From assembly GCF_000807675.2 (NCBI RefSeq), contig NZ_CP019962.1:3162001-3226000 (forward strand): a stretch of 64,000 nt of DNA, in the 5' to 3' direction. This stretch comes from Eubacterium limosum (GTDB lineage Bacteria; Bacillota; Clostridia; Eubacteriales; Eubacteriaceae). The notes beneath the pieces were generated by a model. That model did not search any database. It was not told the DNA's origin and saw only the letters and a list, made by a program, of their open reading frames with translations. Of this stretch, positions 24,601 through 33,502 are shown piece by piece. How positions within the stretch are numbered: position 1 is the stretch's first letter; each line of letters starts with the position of its first letter. Made by a program: the position numbers and the translations under genes.

Positions 24601-24810
24601 ATGATAAAAAAACTATTGAAAAGGCATCGTTATCCGCCTGAAGGTATGGAAGATGCAGTACAAACTGTTATGACACAGTGTGAACTGTGGACAGATAACT
24701 CTGATATGGAAGAAAAAACGATCCCTTTTTATAAAGAAGCCACTTACGACATAGAGGCCCAGACTGTATCAATGGTTGCTGAGTGTACTACTTCATACGA
24801 AAAAGAATAA
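21673..24810 (+). CDS. hsdR: Type I restriction enzyme HsdR subunit
   Basis: ATP-driven DNA translocase and nuclease of the type I complex. The 1045-residue protein has an N-terminal PD-(D/E)xK nuclease (PDILLFLNG then VELKSP near residue 149), helicase motif I HTQGSGKS near 290, the DEAH box in MADEAHRGQ near 387, motif III FTGTP, and motif VI AIARVNR. The C-terminal 300 residues form the helical assembly domain. All key motifs are intact, so restriction should be active. ATG at 21673 is nine bases after AAAGGAG. It is separated from hsdM/hsdS by the inversion cassette and followed after 17 bases by the DUF262 gene. Confidence 0.95.
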   Translation: MPGFYTEADYENSIIELFQNMGYRYVYAPDLERDFHCPLYEDELNEALHRLNDMLPEDAIQDALYKLKNFENGELVQQNAVFMDYLQHGIEVRYFLEGEERSGLVYLADFKNPENNSFVVANQWTFVENSNKRPDILLFLNGMPVVLVELKSPSRDETDASEAYLQIRNYMQEIPSMFIYNCICVMSDHLTSKAGTITSGEDRFMEWKTKDGNYENTQYAQFDTFFEGMFDRERLLDIIKNFICFSNEGLIQFKILAGYHQYFAVNKAVESTKKASLTDGKGGVFWHTQGSGKSLSMVFYAHLLQDALDSPTIVVLTDRNDLDDQLYGQFAKCKNFLRQEPVQAESREHLKTLLDGRQANGIIFTTMQKFEESQESLSERRNIIVMADEAHRGQYGLKEKVDATTGKIKVGTARIIRNSLPNATYIGFTGTPISTKDRSTREVFGDYIDVYDMTQAVEDGATKPVYYESRVINLKLNTETLKLIDAEYDIMANNADPKVIEKSKRELGQIDAVLGNDQTIASLVDDILDHYENYRENMLTGKAMIVAYSRAIAMKIYRRILKLRPGWTEKVAVVMTESNKDPEEWRQVIGNKRHKDELAKKFKDNNGPLKIAIVVDMWLTGFDVPSLATMYVYKPMQGHNLMQAIARVNRVFKDKEGGLVVDYVGIASALKEAMNDYTNRDRKNYGDTDVAKVAFPKFLEKLSVCRDIFHGYDYSKFMTGSDLERSKAISGAVNFIVAVDREKERDDFIKESLMLRQALSLCASLVEEQLRIEAAFFEAVRVLVMRLMNKGEGKKISLLEMNARINELLKQSIKSDGVINLFSDVSEEFSLFDPKFLDEISKMKEKNLAVELLKKLIAEQVQIYRRTNVVKSEKFSEIIQSAMNRYLNGMLTNEQVIEELLNLAKQIAAAQMEGNQLGLTADELAFYDALTKPQAIKDFYENEELIAITKELAETLRKNRTIDWQKRDSARAKMRMMIKKLLKRHRYPPEGMEDAVQTVMTQCELWTDNSDMEEKTIPFYKEATYDIEAQTVSMVAECTTSYEKE

Positions 24811-24827
24811 TAGGGGAGATTGCCAAG

Positions 24828-26894
24828 ATGGATGCGACAAAAGGAAATATATATGCAATATTGAACGGAAACAAACAGTTTTTGATTCCTGTCTATCAGC
24901 GTTACTATAGTTGGGACCTAGAACAGTGCAAACGGCTGTGGGATGATATTGTAGAAATGCAAAAGAAGAACAAAGCAGGTCATTTTGTAGGTTCGATTGT
25001 TAATATTGCGGAACAGGCTATGCCTACTGGCGTTCAGAAGTTTATGATTATCGACGGACAGCAGCGAATGACGACGTTGGCCTTGCTGCTGATTTCTTTA
25101 AGAGATTATGCAATAGAACATCCAGAAGATACTACAATAAATTTTCGACGTATTAATAGTATGTTGTTAAAAAACGAGTATGAAATTGGCGATGAGCAGT
25201 ATAAATTGTTATTGACAGAGACTGACCGTGCAATGCTGATAGGTTTGGTAGAAAGAAATCTAATTCAAACCACAAGCTCATCACGAATATTGGAAAATTA
25301 TCAATTCTTTTCAGATTGTATTGTAGATATGGAATTGAAACCGGCAGAAATTTATGAATCTATCGGAAAACTTCAGATTGTAAACATCACTCTTGATCGT
25401 GCGGTGGATGATGCACAGGCCATTTTTGAAAGCCTGAATTCCACAGGCAAAGAGCTGTCAGAGTCTGATTTAATTCGAAATTATGTTTTGATGGGATTGG
25501 AAACCAGTGAGCAGAATTATGTGTATACGCATCAATGGAGGCCTATGGAGTTGCTTTTTGATTATGAAAAGCAGGATTCGATCATGGATAAATTTTTCCG
25601 TGATTATCTGACCATGAAATTGACACGCATTCCCAAGATTAACTGTGTCTATGAGGAATTTAAAGCATATCATTTGAATTGTGAGTTTGCCTCCGTTCGT
25701 GAATTGTGTGAGGATTTGCTGACCTATGCGAAATATTATACAGATATGATTTTTAGACGTAGTTTAAATCCGAATGTCAAAGCGTTATATACGGATATCC
25801 ATGCTTTGAGAATGGATGTTGCATATCCATTTCTATTGAAAGTGCATAGCGATTGTGCAGAAGGAGCCATTACTGAGGAGAACCTGATTGAAATCATGAA
25901 AATGTGCATCAGTTATGTTTTCCGTAGAAGTATTTGTGATATTCCGACAAATTCACTGAACAAGACGTTTGCAACTCTGCGCAATAAAATTCGTACAGAT
26001 GATTATGTTAATTCTATTAAAGCATTCTTCATATTAAGGGACGATTACAAGGAGTTTCCTGATGACGACAAGTTTGGAAAAGCCCTTGTTACAAAGGATA
26101 TTTATAATATGCGCTCCAGAAATTTTATCTTGAGTCATTTGGAGAATTTCGGGAACAAAGCTCCAATTATTATAGAAAATTATACAATCGAGCATATTAT
26201 GCCGCAGAGTAGCAATTTGAAGGATGAATGGAAAACAATGCTTGGCCCAAACTGGCGTGAAATACAAAAAACTTATCTTCATACAATTGGTAATCTTACG
26301 CTTACTGCTTATAATTCTGAAATGAGCGATAATCCGTTCATGATAAAGATGGAGATGGAAGGCGGATTTAAGGAGAGTGCGCTTCGGTTGAATGCTTACC
26401 TTGTTAAACTTACAGAGTGGAATGAACAGCGAATTAAAGAACGCGCAGCTTTACTAAGTGATAAAGCAAAACAGATATGGCAATACCCAGATTTAGAACC
26501 AGAAGAATTAGCTCCATACCAGATAGAAGAAAAGCCTACGCAGCGTTACACATTAGAATCCTATAATATTAACGCCTTTACAAAAATGCTATTTGAAATG
26601 CTTGACCGACGTATTATGAATTTGTCACCGGACGTAAAGAGAGAGTTTAAAAAGCTTTACATAGCCTATAAACTAGACACAAACTTTACAGATATCGTAG
26701 TGCAGAAACAGCGCTTGCGTATTTCGCTAAATATGAAATACCCAGAAATAATCGACCCTAAAGGAGTGTGCAGAGATATCACAGGTATTGGCCGGTGGGG
26801 CAATGGTGATGTTGAGTTATTTTTTGAACATACATCTGAAATAGATGATGTGATGGAATTAATTGAGCAGTCTTATCGAATGCAGGCTGATTAA
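24828..26894 (+). CDS. DUF262/DUF1524 (GmrSD-like) protein
   Basis: A 688-residue protein with an N-terminal DUF262 domain (FLIPVYQRYYSWD and IIDGQQRMTTL, a ParB-like nucleotide-binding fold) and a DUF1524 HNH nuclease domain (YTIEHIMPQS near residue 465, then TIGNLTLTAYNSEMSDN). The last 120 residues look like the extra C-terminal domain (DUF5655-like) often found in such proteins. GmrSD-type enzymes are modification-dependent type IV restriction systems; relatives also act in other anti-phage systems. It lies in the same operon as hsdR, so it may add a second line of defence. AGGGGAG precedes the ATG at 24828. The 226 bases after it are A+T-rich and show no gene. Confidence 0.85.
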   Translation: MDATKGNIYAILNGNKQFLIPVYQRYYSWDLEQCKRLWDDIVEMQKKNKAGHFVGSIVNIAEQAMPTGVQKFMIIDGQQRMTTLALLLISLRDYAIEHPEDTTINFRRINSMLLKNEYEIGDEQYKLLLTETDRAMLIGLVERNLIQTTSSSRILENYQFFSDCIVDMELKPAEIYESIGKLQIVNITLDRAVDDAQAIFESLNSTGKELSESDLIRNYVLMGLETSEQNYVYTHQWRPMELLFDYEKQDSIMDKFFRDYLTMKLTRIPKINCVYEEFKAYHLNCEFASVRELCEDLLTYAKYYTDMIFRRSLNPNVKALYTDIHALRMDVAYPFLLKVHSDCAEGAITEENLIEIMKMCISYVFRRSICDIPTNSLNKTFATLRNKIRTDDYVNSIKAFFILRDDYKEFPDDDKFGKALVTKDIYNMRSRNFILSHLENFGNKAPIIIENYTIEHIMPQSSNLKDEWKTMLGPNWREIQKTYLHTIGNLTLTAYNSEMSDNPFMIKMEMEGGFKESALRLNAYLVKLTEWNEQRIKERAALLSDKAKQIWQYPDLEPEELAPYQIEEKPTQRYTLESYNINAFTKMLFEMLDRRIMNLSPDVKREFKKLYIAYKLDTNFTDIVVQKQRLRISLNMKYPEIIDPKGVCRDITGIGRWGNGDVELFFEHTSEIDDVMELIEQSYRMQAD

Positions 26895-27120
26895 AATCAG
26901 AAAAAACAATTACAGTCAGATGAAATATTTAGGATATTATTTTGAGGTTCAGATAAATCGATATTATGTAGATAGATGCTTTAATTATAGATACAAATTA
27001 AAGATGTAAATGAATTAAAATGGATGGATACCATACCTTAAAAGAAAAATGAAATTTGAACATTATCGGAAAAAATAGATTGTTTAGATTACACCTTCAC
27101 TTACATAGAAAGGACACCTC

Positions 27121-28143
27121 ATGGAGAACTTAATCCTCATCCCACCCACCAAAGCAAACAAAACTGCAATACTGGCGTTCAAAAATGAATTTTTTCAAGC
27201 CGGCGAAAGAGTCATCAACGGCAGCGCGCTTCTCGATCAGATGGATTATGAGGAGTGGCTGGAAAACATTAGAAGAAATGGAGAGTCTCAAACAGTACGG
27301 GAAGATTGGGTGGTGTCCTCGACGTTTTTGGCAGTTCGTGAACAAGATCAGCGGATTGTGGGGATTGTTGATCTTCGTCACAGTCTGGGTCAGCCTTTTC
27401 TTGCGGAATACGGGGGACATATTGGCTATGCTGTCCGCCCTTCGGAGCGCGGAAAAAGCTATGCGGTGCAGATTTTATCGCTGGCGCTGGAGGCGGCTCA
27501 GGAGCTGGGGCTTGAGGCAGTGATGCTGGGTTGCTACGCGGATAATATGGGATCAATCAAAACGATGCTGAAATGTGGTGGTGTATTAAAAGAGGAGAAG
27601 CCTTATATTGATGGAAAGCCCATGTGCATTTATTGGATTACCATCAAGGAGGGATCTGTCCGCAGGCTCATACAAAAAGATATGGAACGTGCAGCGGAAA
27701 TCGTCAATCGTTGCTGGAAAACCACTTATGCGGGCTATGTGGACCCTGTGCAGCTTGGTGAAGTGTGGTGCGGCAAACGCAGAGAGGCCATTAAAGACGA
27801 ATTCCGGACAAACGGGCTGGGGAATTATGTGTTTGACGAAAAAGGAGTGAAAGGCATACTCTCCTGTGGCAAAAGTGCAGATGCGGATAAGCCCGAGGCC
27901 TTTGAGCTCTGGCGGATATATGTTGATCCGGCGTTTCAGGCGCAGGGGATCGGCAGTAAGCTGCTGGCGTTTGGAGAAGCGCTGGCAAAAGAGCGGAATT
28001 ATCAGGAAATGGTTATCTGGGCTTTTGAAAAAAATGAAAATGCCTGCATGTTTTATAAAAAGCATGGCTACAAACCAGATATTACGCAGCATCTGGGTGA
28101 AAACTTTAATGCTGAGGGGCTCAGATTTATAAAGTCATTATAA
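27121..28143 (+). CDS. Tandem GNAT acetyltransferase
   Basis: A 340-residue protein with two GNAT folds. The first (residues 1-175) has the acetyl-CoA loop region HIGYAVRPSERGKSYAVQ. The second (180-340) has ELWRIYVDPAFQAQGIGSKL, the classic R/Q-x-x-G-x-G/A pattern, followed by NENACMFYKKHGYK. Both loops look usable. The substrate is unknown. AAAGGA precedes the ATG. It marks the return to the higher G+C composition after the defence island and is closed by a terminator. Confidence 0.82.
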   Translation: MENLILIPPTKANKTAILAFKNEFFQAGERVINGSALLDQMDYEEWLENIRRNGESQTVREDWVVSSTFLAVREQDQRIVGIVDLRHSLGQPFLAEYGGHIGYAVRPSERGKSYAVQILSLALEAAQELGLEAVMLGCYADNMGSIKTMLKCGGVLKEEKPYIDGKPMCIYWITIKEGSVRRLIQKDMERAAEIVNRCWKTTYAGYVDPVQLGEVWCGKRREAIKDEFRTNGLGNYVFDEKGVKGILSCGKSADADKPEAFELWRIYVDPAFQAQGIGSKLLAFGEALAKERNYQEMVIWAFEKNENACMFYKKHGYKPDITQHLGENFNAEGLRFIKSL

Positions 28144-28176
28144 AAAATCCCCTGTCGATAAAGGCAGGGGGTTTTT
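28142..28176. terminator. Terminator between convergent genes
   Basis: CCCCTG (28149-28154) pairs with CAGGGG (28165-28170), extended by flanking A and T runs on both sides. It can serve both strands. Confidence 0.85.
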
Positions 28177-28191
28177 GCTTTGGCCGGTTAG

Positions 28192-28398
28192 TTAATTTTC
28201 AGATTTAACGGCTTCCAGTATTTCAGCGATACCGGTTGCGCCCCATTTTACACAGTATGGAATCGAAAAAGATTCATCATGAAACGCATTGAGTGCGTCA
28301 AGCGTTTCCGGGGACAGCTTGGACATAATGGCTTCTAGGGCTTCAAAATGTTCATTTATTTCTTTAAGACGGACAGTGTCATTTTCTTTGATTTTCAC
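28192..28398 (-). CDS. Small hypothetical protein
   Basis: A 68-residue protein not recognised. It is predicted helical, with a first part rich in charged residues (LKEINEHFEALEAIMSKL), then LSPETLDALNAFHDESFSIPYCVKWG. There is no signal peptide. GTG start at 28398 is preceded by AGGAGG at good distance, which supports it as a real gene. It is convergent with the GNAT gene and divergent from the exporter gene. Confidence 0.65.
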   Translation of the reverse strand: MKIKENDTVRLKEINEHFEALEAIMSKLSPETLDALNAFHDESFSIPYCVKWGATGIAEILEAVKSEN

Positions 28399-28613
28399 AA
28401 AGTTACCTCCTGAAAGTGTTTAGCGATACTTTTCTTTTCTTTATTTTAACACGGTCTGCCTAAAACCTCAATGGCAGGCGGCCCTGAAATTTTTCAGAAT
28501 ATTTTCAGAATTTGTATGATAAAATATAGTTTCAAAAAGGTATATACTATTAAACAAAAAAGATTCCAAAAGAATGAATAAAAAGCACATTTTTACAGAA
28601 AAGGGATGAATAA

Positions 28614-30050
28614 ATGAGTAAAAACAGGACATATGGTAAGTGGAGCATTCTGTTCACTGTGTTGATTATGACGTTTATGGTGACGTTGGATGGAAGTATT
28701 GTGAACGTGGCGCTTCCGGTCATGTCTGGCGAGCTGAATGCGAGCATGGGGGATATCGAATGGGTGGCCAGTATCTATCTTGTGGTCACCTGTGCCACGA
28801 TTTTGATTTTTGGCCGATTAGGGGATATGATTGGCAAGGTTCGGATTTTTCAAATCGGGGTCATTCTTTTTACCATTGGATCATTGCTGTGCAGTATTTC
28901 CGGTACGCTGCCGCTCTTAATTGGCGCAAGGGTGGTGCAGGGACTGGGCAGTGCGGCAGCCCTCGCCAACAATCAGGGAATCATTACAGAGTCTTTTCCG
29001 CCCGATGAGCGGGGAAAAGCCCTTGGGTTTGTCAGCACCTTTGTGGCGCTGGGGAGTATGACCGGCCCGACCCTTGGCGGGATGATCCTCACGGTGCTTC
29101 CTTGGACTTATATTTTTTTGATCAACATACCGGTTGGGGTGCTCTCCTTTTTAATCGGCCTGAGAACGCTGCCGAACAAAAAACCGGCAAAGCCAGGACG
29201 TCTGGACGCTAAGGGATCGGTTTTGCTGCTGCTTTCAATACTGTTGCTGTTCGGCTCGTTTACCTTGCTGCAGAATGGTGTCAGCCTGCCGATTATCATC
29301 GGCATTATCGCCGGTGCGGTTTTTCTGGTATTATTTATTATGGTTGAAAAGCGGATGGACGATCCGCTGGTTCCCATCGGCATTTTCAAGAACAAGATGT
29401 TTTCCCTGAATCTTTTTACCATGCTGACAGCTTTTATCGCCATTGGGGCAAACAATATTATCATGCCTTTTTATCTCCAGGATGCCCGGCAGTTCAGCCC
29501 AGGAATGGCGGGACTTTTGATGACGGTTATCCCGCTGATCACAGCGGTTATGGGTCCCATCAGCGGCACCATGTCTGACCATATCGGCAGTGAGCTGCCA
29601 ACCATGATCGGCCTTATCTTTACGACGGTCGGGCTGGCACTGATGACAATGCTCGGCATTGATACCACCATAGCGGTGATCATTCTTTTTCTCGCAGTTA
29701 TCGCGGTGGGAAGCGCCTTGTTCCAGTCTCCAAATAACTCTTTGGTTATGGGCAGTGTCTCCCGGGATGAGCTGGGTCTGGTAGGCAGTCTGGCGGGACT
29801 GGTGAGGAATATGGGCATGTCGGTGGGAATCACGGCCGGGACATCCCTGCTGTACAGCCGGATGAGTGATATGGCGGGCTACCGGGTTACCAATTATATT
29901 CCTGGTCAGCCGGATGTCTTTTTATACGGCCTGCGCGCAGTCTATATCATGCTGGCGGTTGTTGTGTTCGTTGGAGCCTTATTAACCGTTATCCGTTTTG
30001 TCTATGCAAGGAGGCAGGATAGAAAACAGGTTGCTCAACAGGAAAAATAA
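28614..30050 (+). CDS. MFS drug exporter, DHA2 (EmrB/QacA) family
   Basis: A 478-residue integral membrane protein with about 14 hydrophobic segments. It has the DHA2 signature early on (TLDGSIVNVALP in TM1, GRLGDMIGKVR loop) and motif C in GSMTGPTLGG. Relatives export drugs or lipophilic compounds using the proton gradient. The substrate is unknown; no TetR/MarR regulator is adjacent. AAGGGA precedes the ATG. A/T-rich upstream DNA has TATACT (28543-28548) as a possible -10. It ends in a strong terminator shared with the convergent helicase gene. Confidence 0.88.
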   Translation: MSKNRTYGKWSILFTVLIMTFMVTLDGSIVNVALPVMSGELNASMGDIEWVASIYLVVTCATILIFGRLGDMIGKVRIFQIGVILFTIGSLLCSISGTLPLLIGARVVQGLGSAAALANNQGIITESFPPDERGKALGFVSTFVALGSMTGPTLGGMILTVLPWTYIFLINIPVGVLSFLIGLRTLPNKKPAKPGRLDAKGSVLLLLSILLLFGSFTLLQNGVSLPIIIGIIAGAVFLVLFIMVEKRMDDPLVPIGIFKNKMFSLNLFTMLTAFIAIGANNIIMPFYLQDARQFSPGMAGLLMTVIPLITAVMGPISGTMSDHIGSELPTMIGLIFTTVGLALMTMLGIDTTIAVIILFLAVIAVGSALFQSPNNSLVMGSVSRDELGLVGSLAGLVRNMGMSVGITAGTSLLYSRMSDMAGYRVTNYIPGQPDVFLYGLRAVYIMLAVVVFVGALLTVIRFVYARRQDRKQVAQQEK

Positions 30051-30055
30051 AACAG

Positions 30056-30098
30056 AAAACCGGTGAATACAGTTAATTGGATGTATTCACCGGTTTTA
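30056..30098. terminator. Bidirectional terminator
   Basis: AAACCGGTGAATACA pairs perfectly with TGTATTCACCGGTTT around a ten-base loop, with A and T runs at the two ends. It separates two convergent genes. Confidence 0.93.
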
Positions 30099-30107
30099 TT
30101 CATGCTC

Positions 30108-33100
30108 TCAGGATAAGAGGTCGATAAGGCTGATCTGTTTGCCTTCGTTTGGATTCTGGGGTTTCCCGGCAGATTGGCGTTTCAGCACAGCCTCGGGCAA
30201 TTCGTTTAGAAACGGCGAAGGTTCTGACGAGGTGGTGAGGATCAGCTCATCTTTTGCCCGGGTCATCCCCACAAAGAACAGCCGCCGTTCCTCCTGAATA
30301 TCGGATGGCAGCTTGCCGACTTCCAGGGGCATTATGCCTTTTTTGGCGCCGTAGAGGAATACAATGGGGAATTCCAGCCCTTTGGAACCGTGGAGGGTCA
30401 TAAGGGTAACCGCGTCTGAGGTATAGGTTTTGTTCGCGCTTCTCTTCAGGTCGCCTTCCTCACCGAAGGTCAGTGTATCCATGAACTCAGCCAGCGTTTT
30501 GTAGAAGACGGTCATATCCAGAAATTTTGTGAAAGCCTTGCTCTCATTCAATCCGAGCTCGGCAGCCCAGTCTTCTAAAAGTTTTTGTGGCTTTGTACGC
30601 TTTGTTTTGGACTGGTATTTTTCCTTCAGATAGCGGTAGGGGCAGCGGCTGGTGTCAATCTGATCAGGTGTTTTAATCAAAATATCAGCGGTTTCCTCCG
30701 GGAGATCCCAGAGAAGCTTCAGGCACATTCTGAGGGAAAGCTGGTCTTCGGGGTCGAGGAGTGTCCTGAAGAAGCAGACGGTTCCCCGGACATTCCGATT
30801 CGTAAGAAAATCATCTCTGCCGGTAATAACATAGGGAATGCCCTCTTTTTTCAGGCAGGTTTCGAGCATTTCGGCCTGTCTGTGCGTACGGTAGAGCACG
30901 GCAATATCTGAAAAGCTGCGCATGGTCTGGCTGTCCTGGCGGTTATCGGCGGTTTCGGTGTCCAGCATATCGATCCCCCCGATGAGCCGGTTGATTTCAC
31001 GGGCGATAAAAATCCCCTCTGACAGCTCGCTGGGAGCGCTCACCAGTTTGAGCGGTGTTCCCTTTGACTGGAAAGGCTGTATTTCACGCTTTGCGCCCTC
31101 GTTGTGGTTGATGACTTGGCAGGCTGAGGTGACAATTTCAGGAGTGGAACGGTAATTGTTCACAAGCCGGATGGTCTGGAGCTCTGGGTAATCGGCGGAC
31201 AGGCGTTCAAAGCATCGGGCGTCTGAGCCGCGGAAGCCGTAGATGGACTGGTCGGGATCACCGATGACGAAAAGCTCTCGGCCATCGCGGTTCCAGGATT
31301 TGATGAGTTCAAATTGGATGGGACTGATGTCCTGGAATTCATCAACCAGTAAAAAGCTGTAATGATTTTTGCGGATGTTGTTTTTATCTTCGTCTTCCAG
31401 CATCACCAGCGTTTCGGAGAGAAGGTCATCAAAATCCAGTACAGATAAGGCTTTAAGCTGCTGGCCGTAATAATCGAAGGCGGCTTCTGAGAGGATATCG
31501 GATCCTTTTGAAAGTCCGGTTTTCATAAGGGAAACTTCTTTCAGAAATTGCTTTGCGGAAAGGCTCAGGCCAAAATGGCAGATGGTTTCCTCGGCGGTTT
31601 CAAGGGTTTCAAACGCATCAGCCAGTGTAAAACCTCCCCGGTGTTCCTTTAAAAGTTTATGGCAAAGGCTGTGAAAGGTTCCGATGTTTACCTGTCTGGC
31701 AGCTCGTTTTCCCAGCTCCTTTTCAAGCCGTTCCCGCATTTCGGCAGCGGCCTTATTTGTAAAGGTGACGGCGGTGATCTCCGTTGGCTTAACGCGCCGC
31801 TCATTGAGTAAATGAAGGATACGGGAAACCAGGGTTTTTGTTTTTCCGGTTCCCGGACCTGCGATGACGGCGATGGCTCTCCGCGCTGTTATGACAGCTT
31901 CCAACTGTTCTGCGTTGAGCGATTCTGTCACAATGGGATGCGGAGACTGGGCGGCTTCGGGTTCTTCGGGTTTGCCTGCGGCGGGCAGCTGCTTTGCGGC
32001 TTTTTCTTTCCTGGGCATCTGCGCCAGTTCTGAAGACGCAAAGAGGCTGACCTGGCCGTCAAGGGCATTTAGCTCAGAATCGTCAATAAGTTTGACCTTG
32101 CCGTATTCGCCATCGTAACCGGGGATTCGTTCAACCTCACCTTTTCTCAGGCGGTTAATACCCTCTGAGATGAGAAAGCCCGCGGCTTTTTTAATGTCCT
32201 CGACGGGTGTCTCGCGAAGAATCGAAAACTCTGGCCCCAGCTTTTGCAGCATTTCCATGTAATCTTTTTGCACTTTCACACTGGCTGCTGAGCGTCCTGT
32301 GGAGGCGGCGATGACTTCCGGAAGGGGGACAAGGCTTTCGTAGGGGCGGGCATTTTTAAGCAGATAACCATCCTCCCGGTCCGCGAGCTGCTCGACACGG
32401 TGGGAGACGCCGATGGTCAGCTTTCTGCCGCAGACCGGGCATTTCCCATTGTACGGTTCTGCCTCCTGTGGGCTTAAGCACAAATGGCATTTCCGGTGTC
32501 CGTCATAATGATACTTTCCTTCTTCGGGGAAGAACTCGATGGTCCCTGCCAGTCCTTTACCTTCCTGGATCGCGCCGGAGAGCCCTTCATAGCTGAGCTC
32601 AATGTCCATTAAATTGGCTTCACGCCCCAGCTTGGCGGGAGAATGAGCGTCAGAATTTGAGATGAGCTGATAGCCGTCGAGGGCCGAAAGACGCCAGTTC
32701 ATGGGAGGGTCAGAGGATAAGCCGGTTTCCAGCGCACGGATATGGGGTGTGAGGTCCTCAAAGCATTCTTCGATGGTATCAAAGCCTGAGAAAGCGCCGA
32801 AAAGGGAAAAATGCGGCGTCCAGATATGGGCGGGAATATAGATGGCATCCGGGCAGGTTTCAAGCATGATCTCCAAGAGGTCGCGGCAGTCAAGCCCCAG
32901 TATAGGCCGTCCGTCGGAGTGAATATTGCCGATGGCCTCCAGCTTTTTGGCAAAGAGCTCGGCGGATTCAAGACTTGGCAGCAGAATAACACTGTGTACC
33001 TTGCGCACCTTACCATTCTTTTTATAGATTGAACTGATCTCCCCAGTGATGACAAAACGCGGGTCGGTTTTGACGCCTGCGGTATCGTCCTTTAAGCGGA

Positions 33101-33314
33101 AGTCTGTTTTTAAGGTATAGAGGCCCGGCTCGGCTGGCTCAAGTTTTTCCTTTAGTTCTTCACGCCACGCCGGATGGGTAAAATCGCCGGTTCCAAGAAT
33201 ATCAATACCTTTTCTTCTTGACCAGAGATCCAGATGCTCTGGCGTACACTCCTTGCTGGTGGCTCTTGAGTAACGGGAATGTATATGTAAATCTGAAATA
33301 AACAAAATGATCAC
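30108..33314 (-). CDS. Endonuclease Q-like PHP domain fused to UvrD/Rep helicase
   Basis: A fusion protein of about 1068 residues. The N-terminal 400 residues match the TIGR00375/EndoQ family: a PHP metal site (SDLHIHSRYS, then GTGDFTHPAW, and later SNSDAHSPAKLG) and a zinc-binding pair CHLC...CPVCG near 275. EndoQ enzymes nick DNA 5' to deaminated bases. From about 465 onward it is a UvrD-type superfamily 1A helicase: Walker A AGPGTGKTKT, VTFTNKAAAEMRE, Walker B LLVDEFQD, GDPDQSIYGFRG, TLHGSKGLEFP and VGMTRAKDEL. The fusion suggests nick-then-unwind repair. The GTG at 33314 or TTG at 33305 could be the start; the ribosome site fits the latter better. Confidence 0.88.
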   Translation of the reverse strand: MIILFISDLHIHSRYSRATSKECTPEHLDLWSRRKGIDILGTGDFTHPAWREELKEKLEPAEPGLYTLKTDFRLKDDTAGVKTDPRFVITGEISSIYKKNGKVRKVHSVILLPSLESAELFAKKLEAIGNIHSDGRPILGLDCRDLLEIMLETCPDAIYIPAHIWTPHFSLFGAFSGFDTIEECFEDLTPHIRALETGLSSDPPMNWRLSALDGYQLISNSDAHSPAKLGREANLMDIELSYEGLSGAIQEGKGLAGTIEFFPEEGKYHYDGHRKCHLCLSPQEAEPYNGKCPVCGRKLTIGVSHRVEQLADREDGYLLKNARPYESLVPLPEVIAASTGRSAASVKVQKDYMEMLQKLGPEFSILRETPVEDIKKAAGFLISEGINRLRKGEVERIPGYDGEYGKVKLIDDSELNALDGQVSLFASSELAQMPRKEKAAKQLPAAGKPEEPEAAQSPHPIVTESLNAEQLEAVITARRAIAVIAGPGTGKTKTLVSRILHLLNERRVKPTEITAVTFTNKAAAEMRERLEKELGKRAARQVNIGTFHSLCHKLLKEHRGGFTLADAFETLETAEETICHFGLSLSAKQFLKEVSLMKTGLSKGSDILSEAAFDYYGQQLKALSVLDFDDLLSETLVMLEDEDKNNIRKNHYSFLLVDEFQDISPIQFELIKSWNRDGRELFVIGDPDQSIYGFRGSDARCFERLSADYPELQTIRLVNNYRSTPEIVTSACQVINHNEGAKREIQPFQSKGTPLKLVSAPSELSEGIFIAREINRLIGGIDMLDTETADNRQDSQTMRSFSDIAVLYRTHRQAEMLETCLKKEGIPYVITGRDDFLTNRNVRGTVCFFRTLLDPEDQLSLRMCLKLLWDLPEETADILIKTPDQIDTSRCPYRYLKEKYQSKTKRTKPQKLLEDWAAELGLNESKAFTKFLDMTVFYKTLAEFMDTLTFGEEGDLKRSANKTYTSDAVTLMTLHGSKGLEFPIVFLYGAKKGIMPLEVGKLPSDIQEERRLFFVGMTRAKDELILTTSSEPSPFLNELPEAVLKRQSAGKPQNPNEGKQISLIDLLS

Positions 33315-33502
33315 CTGCTTCTAATTTAAGATATGCTTAATTATAGCCTTTTTCCCCTGAATGTACAAGGGAATAGAGGCTGACAGCCTATGGCTTTTTT
33401 ATTTTGTCAGCTTTTATTCTTTCTTAGTAAATGTTATAATAGAATTAATTTAATTGTAAACAATTAAAACAGATGATGAGGATAAATAAGGATGTGAATC
33501 CA

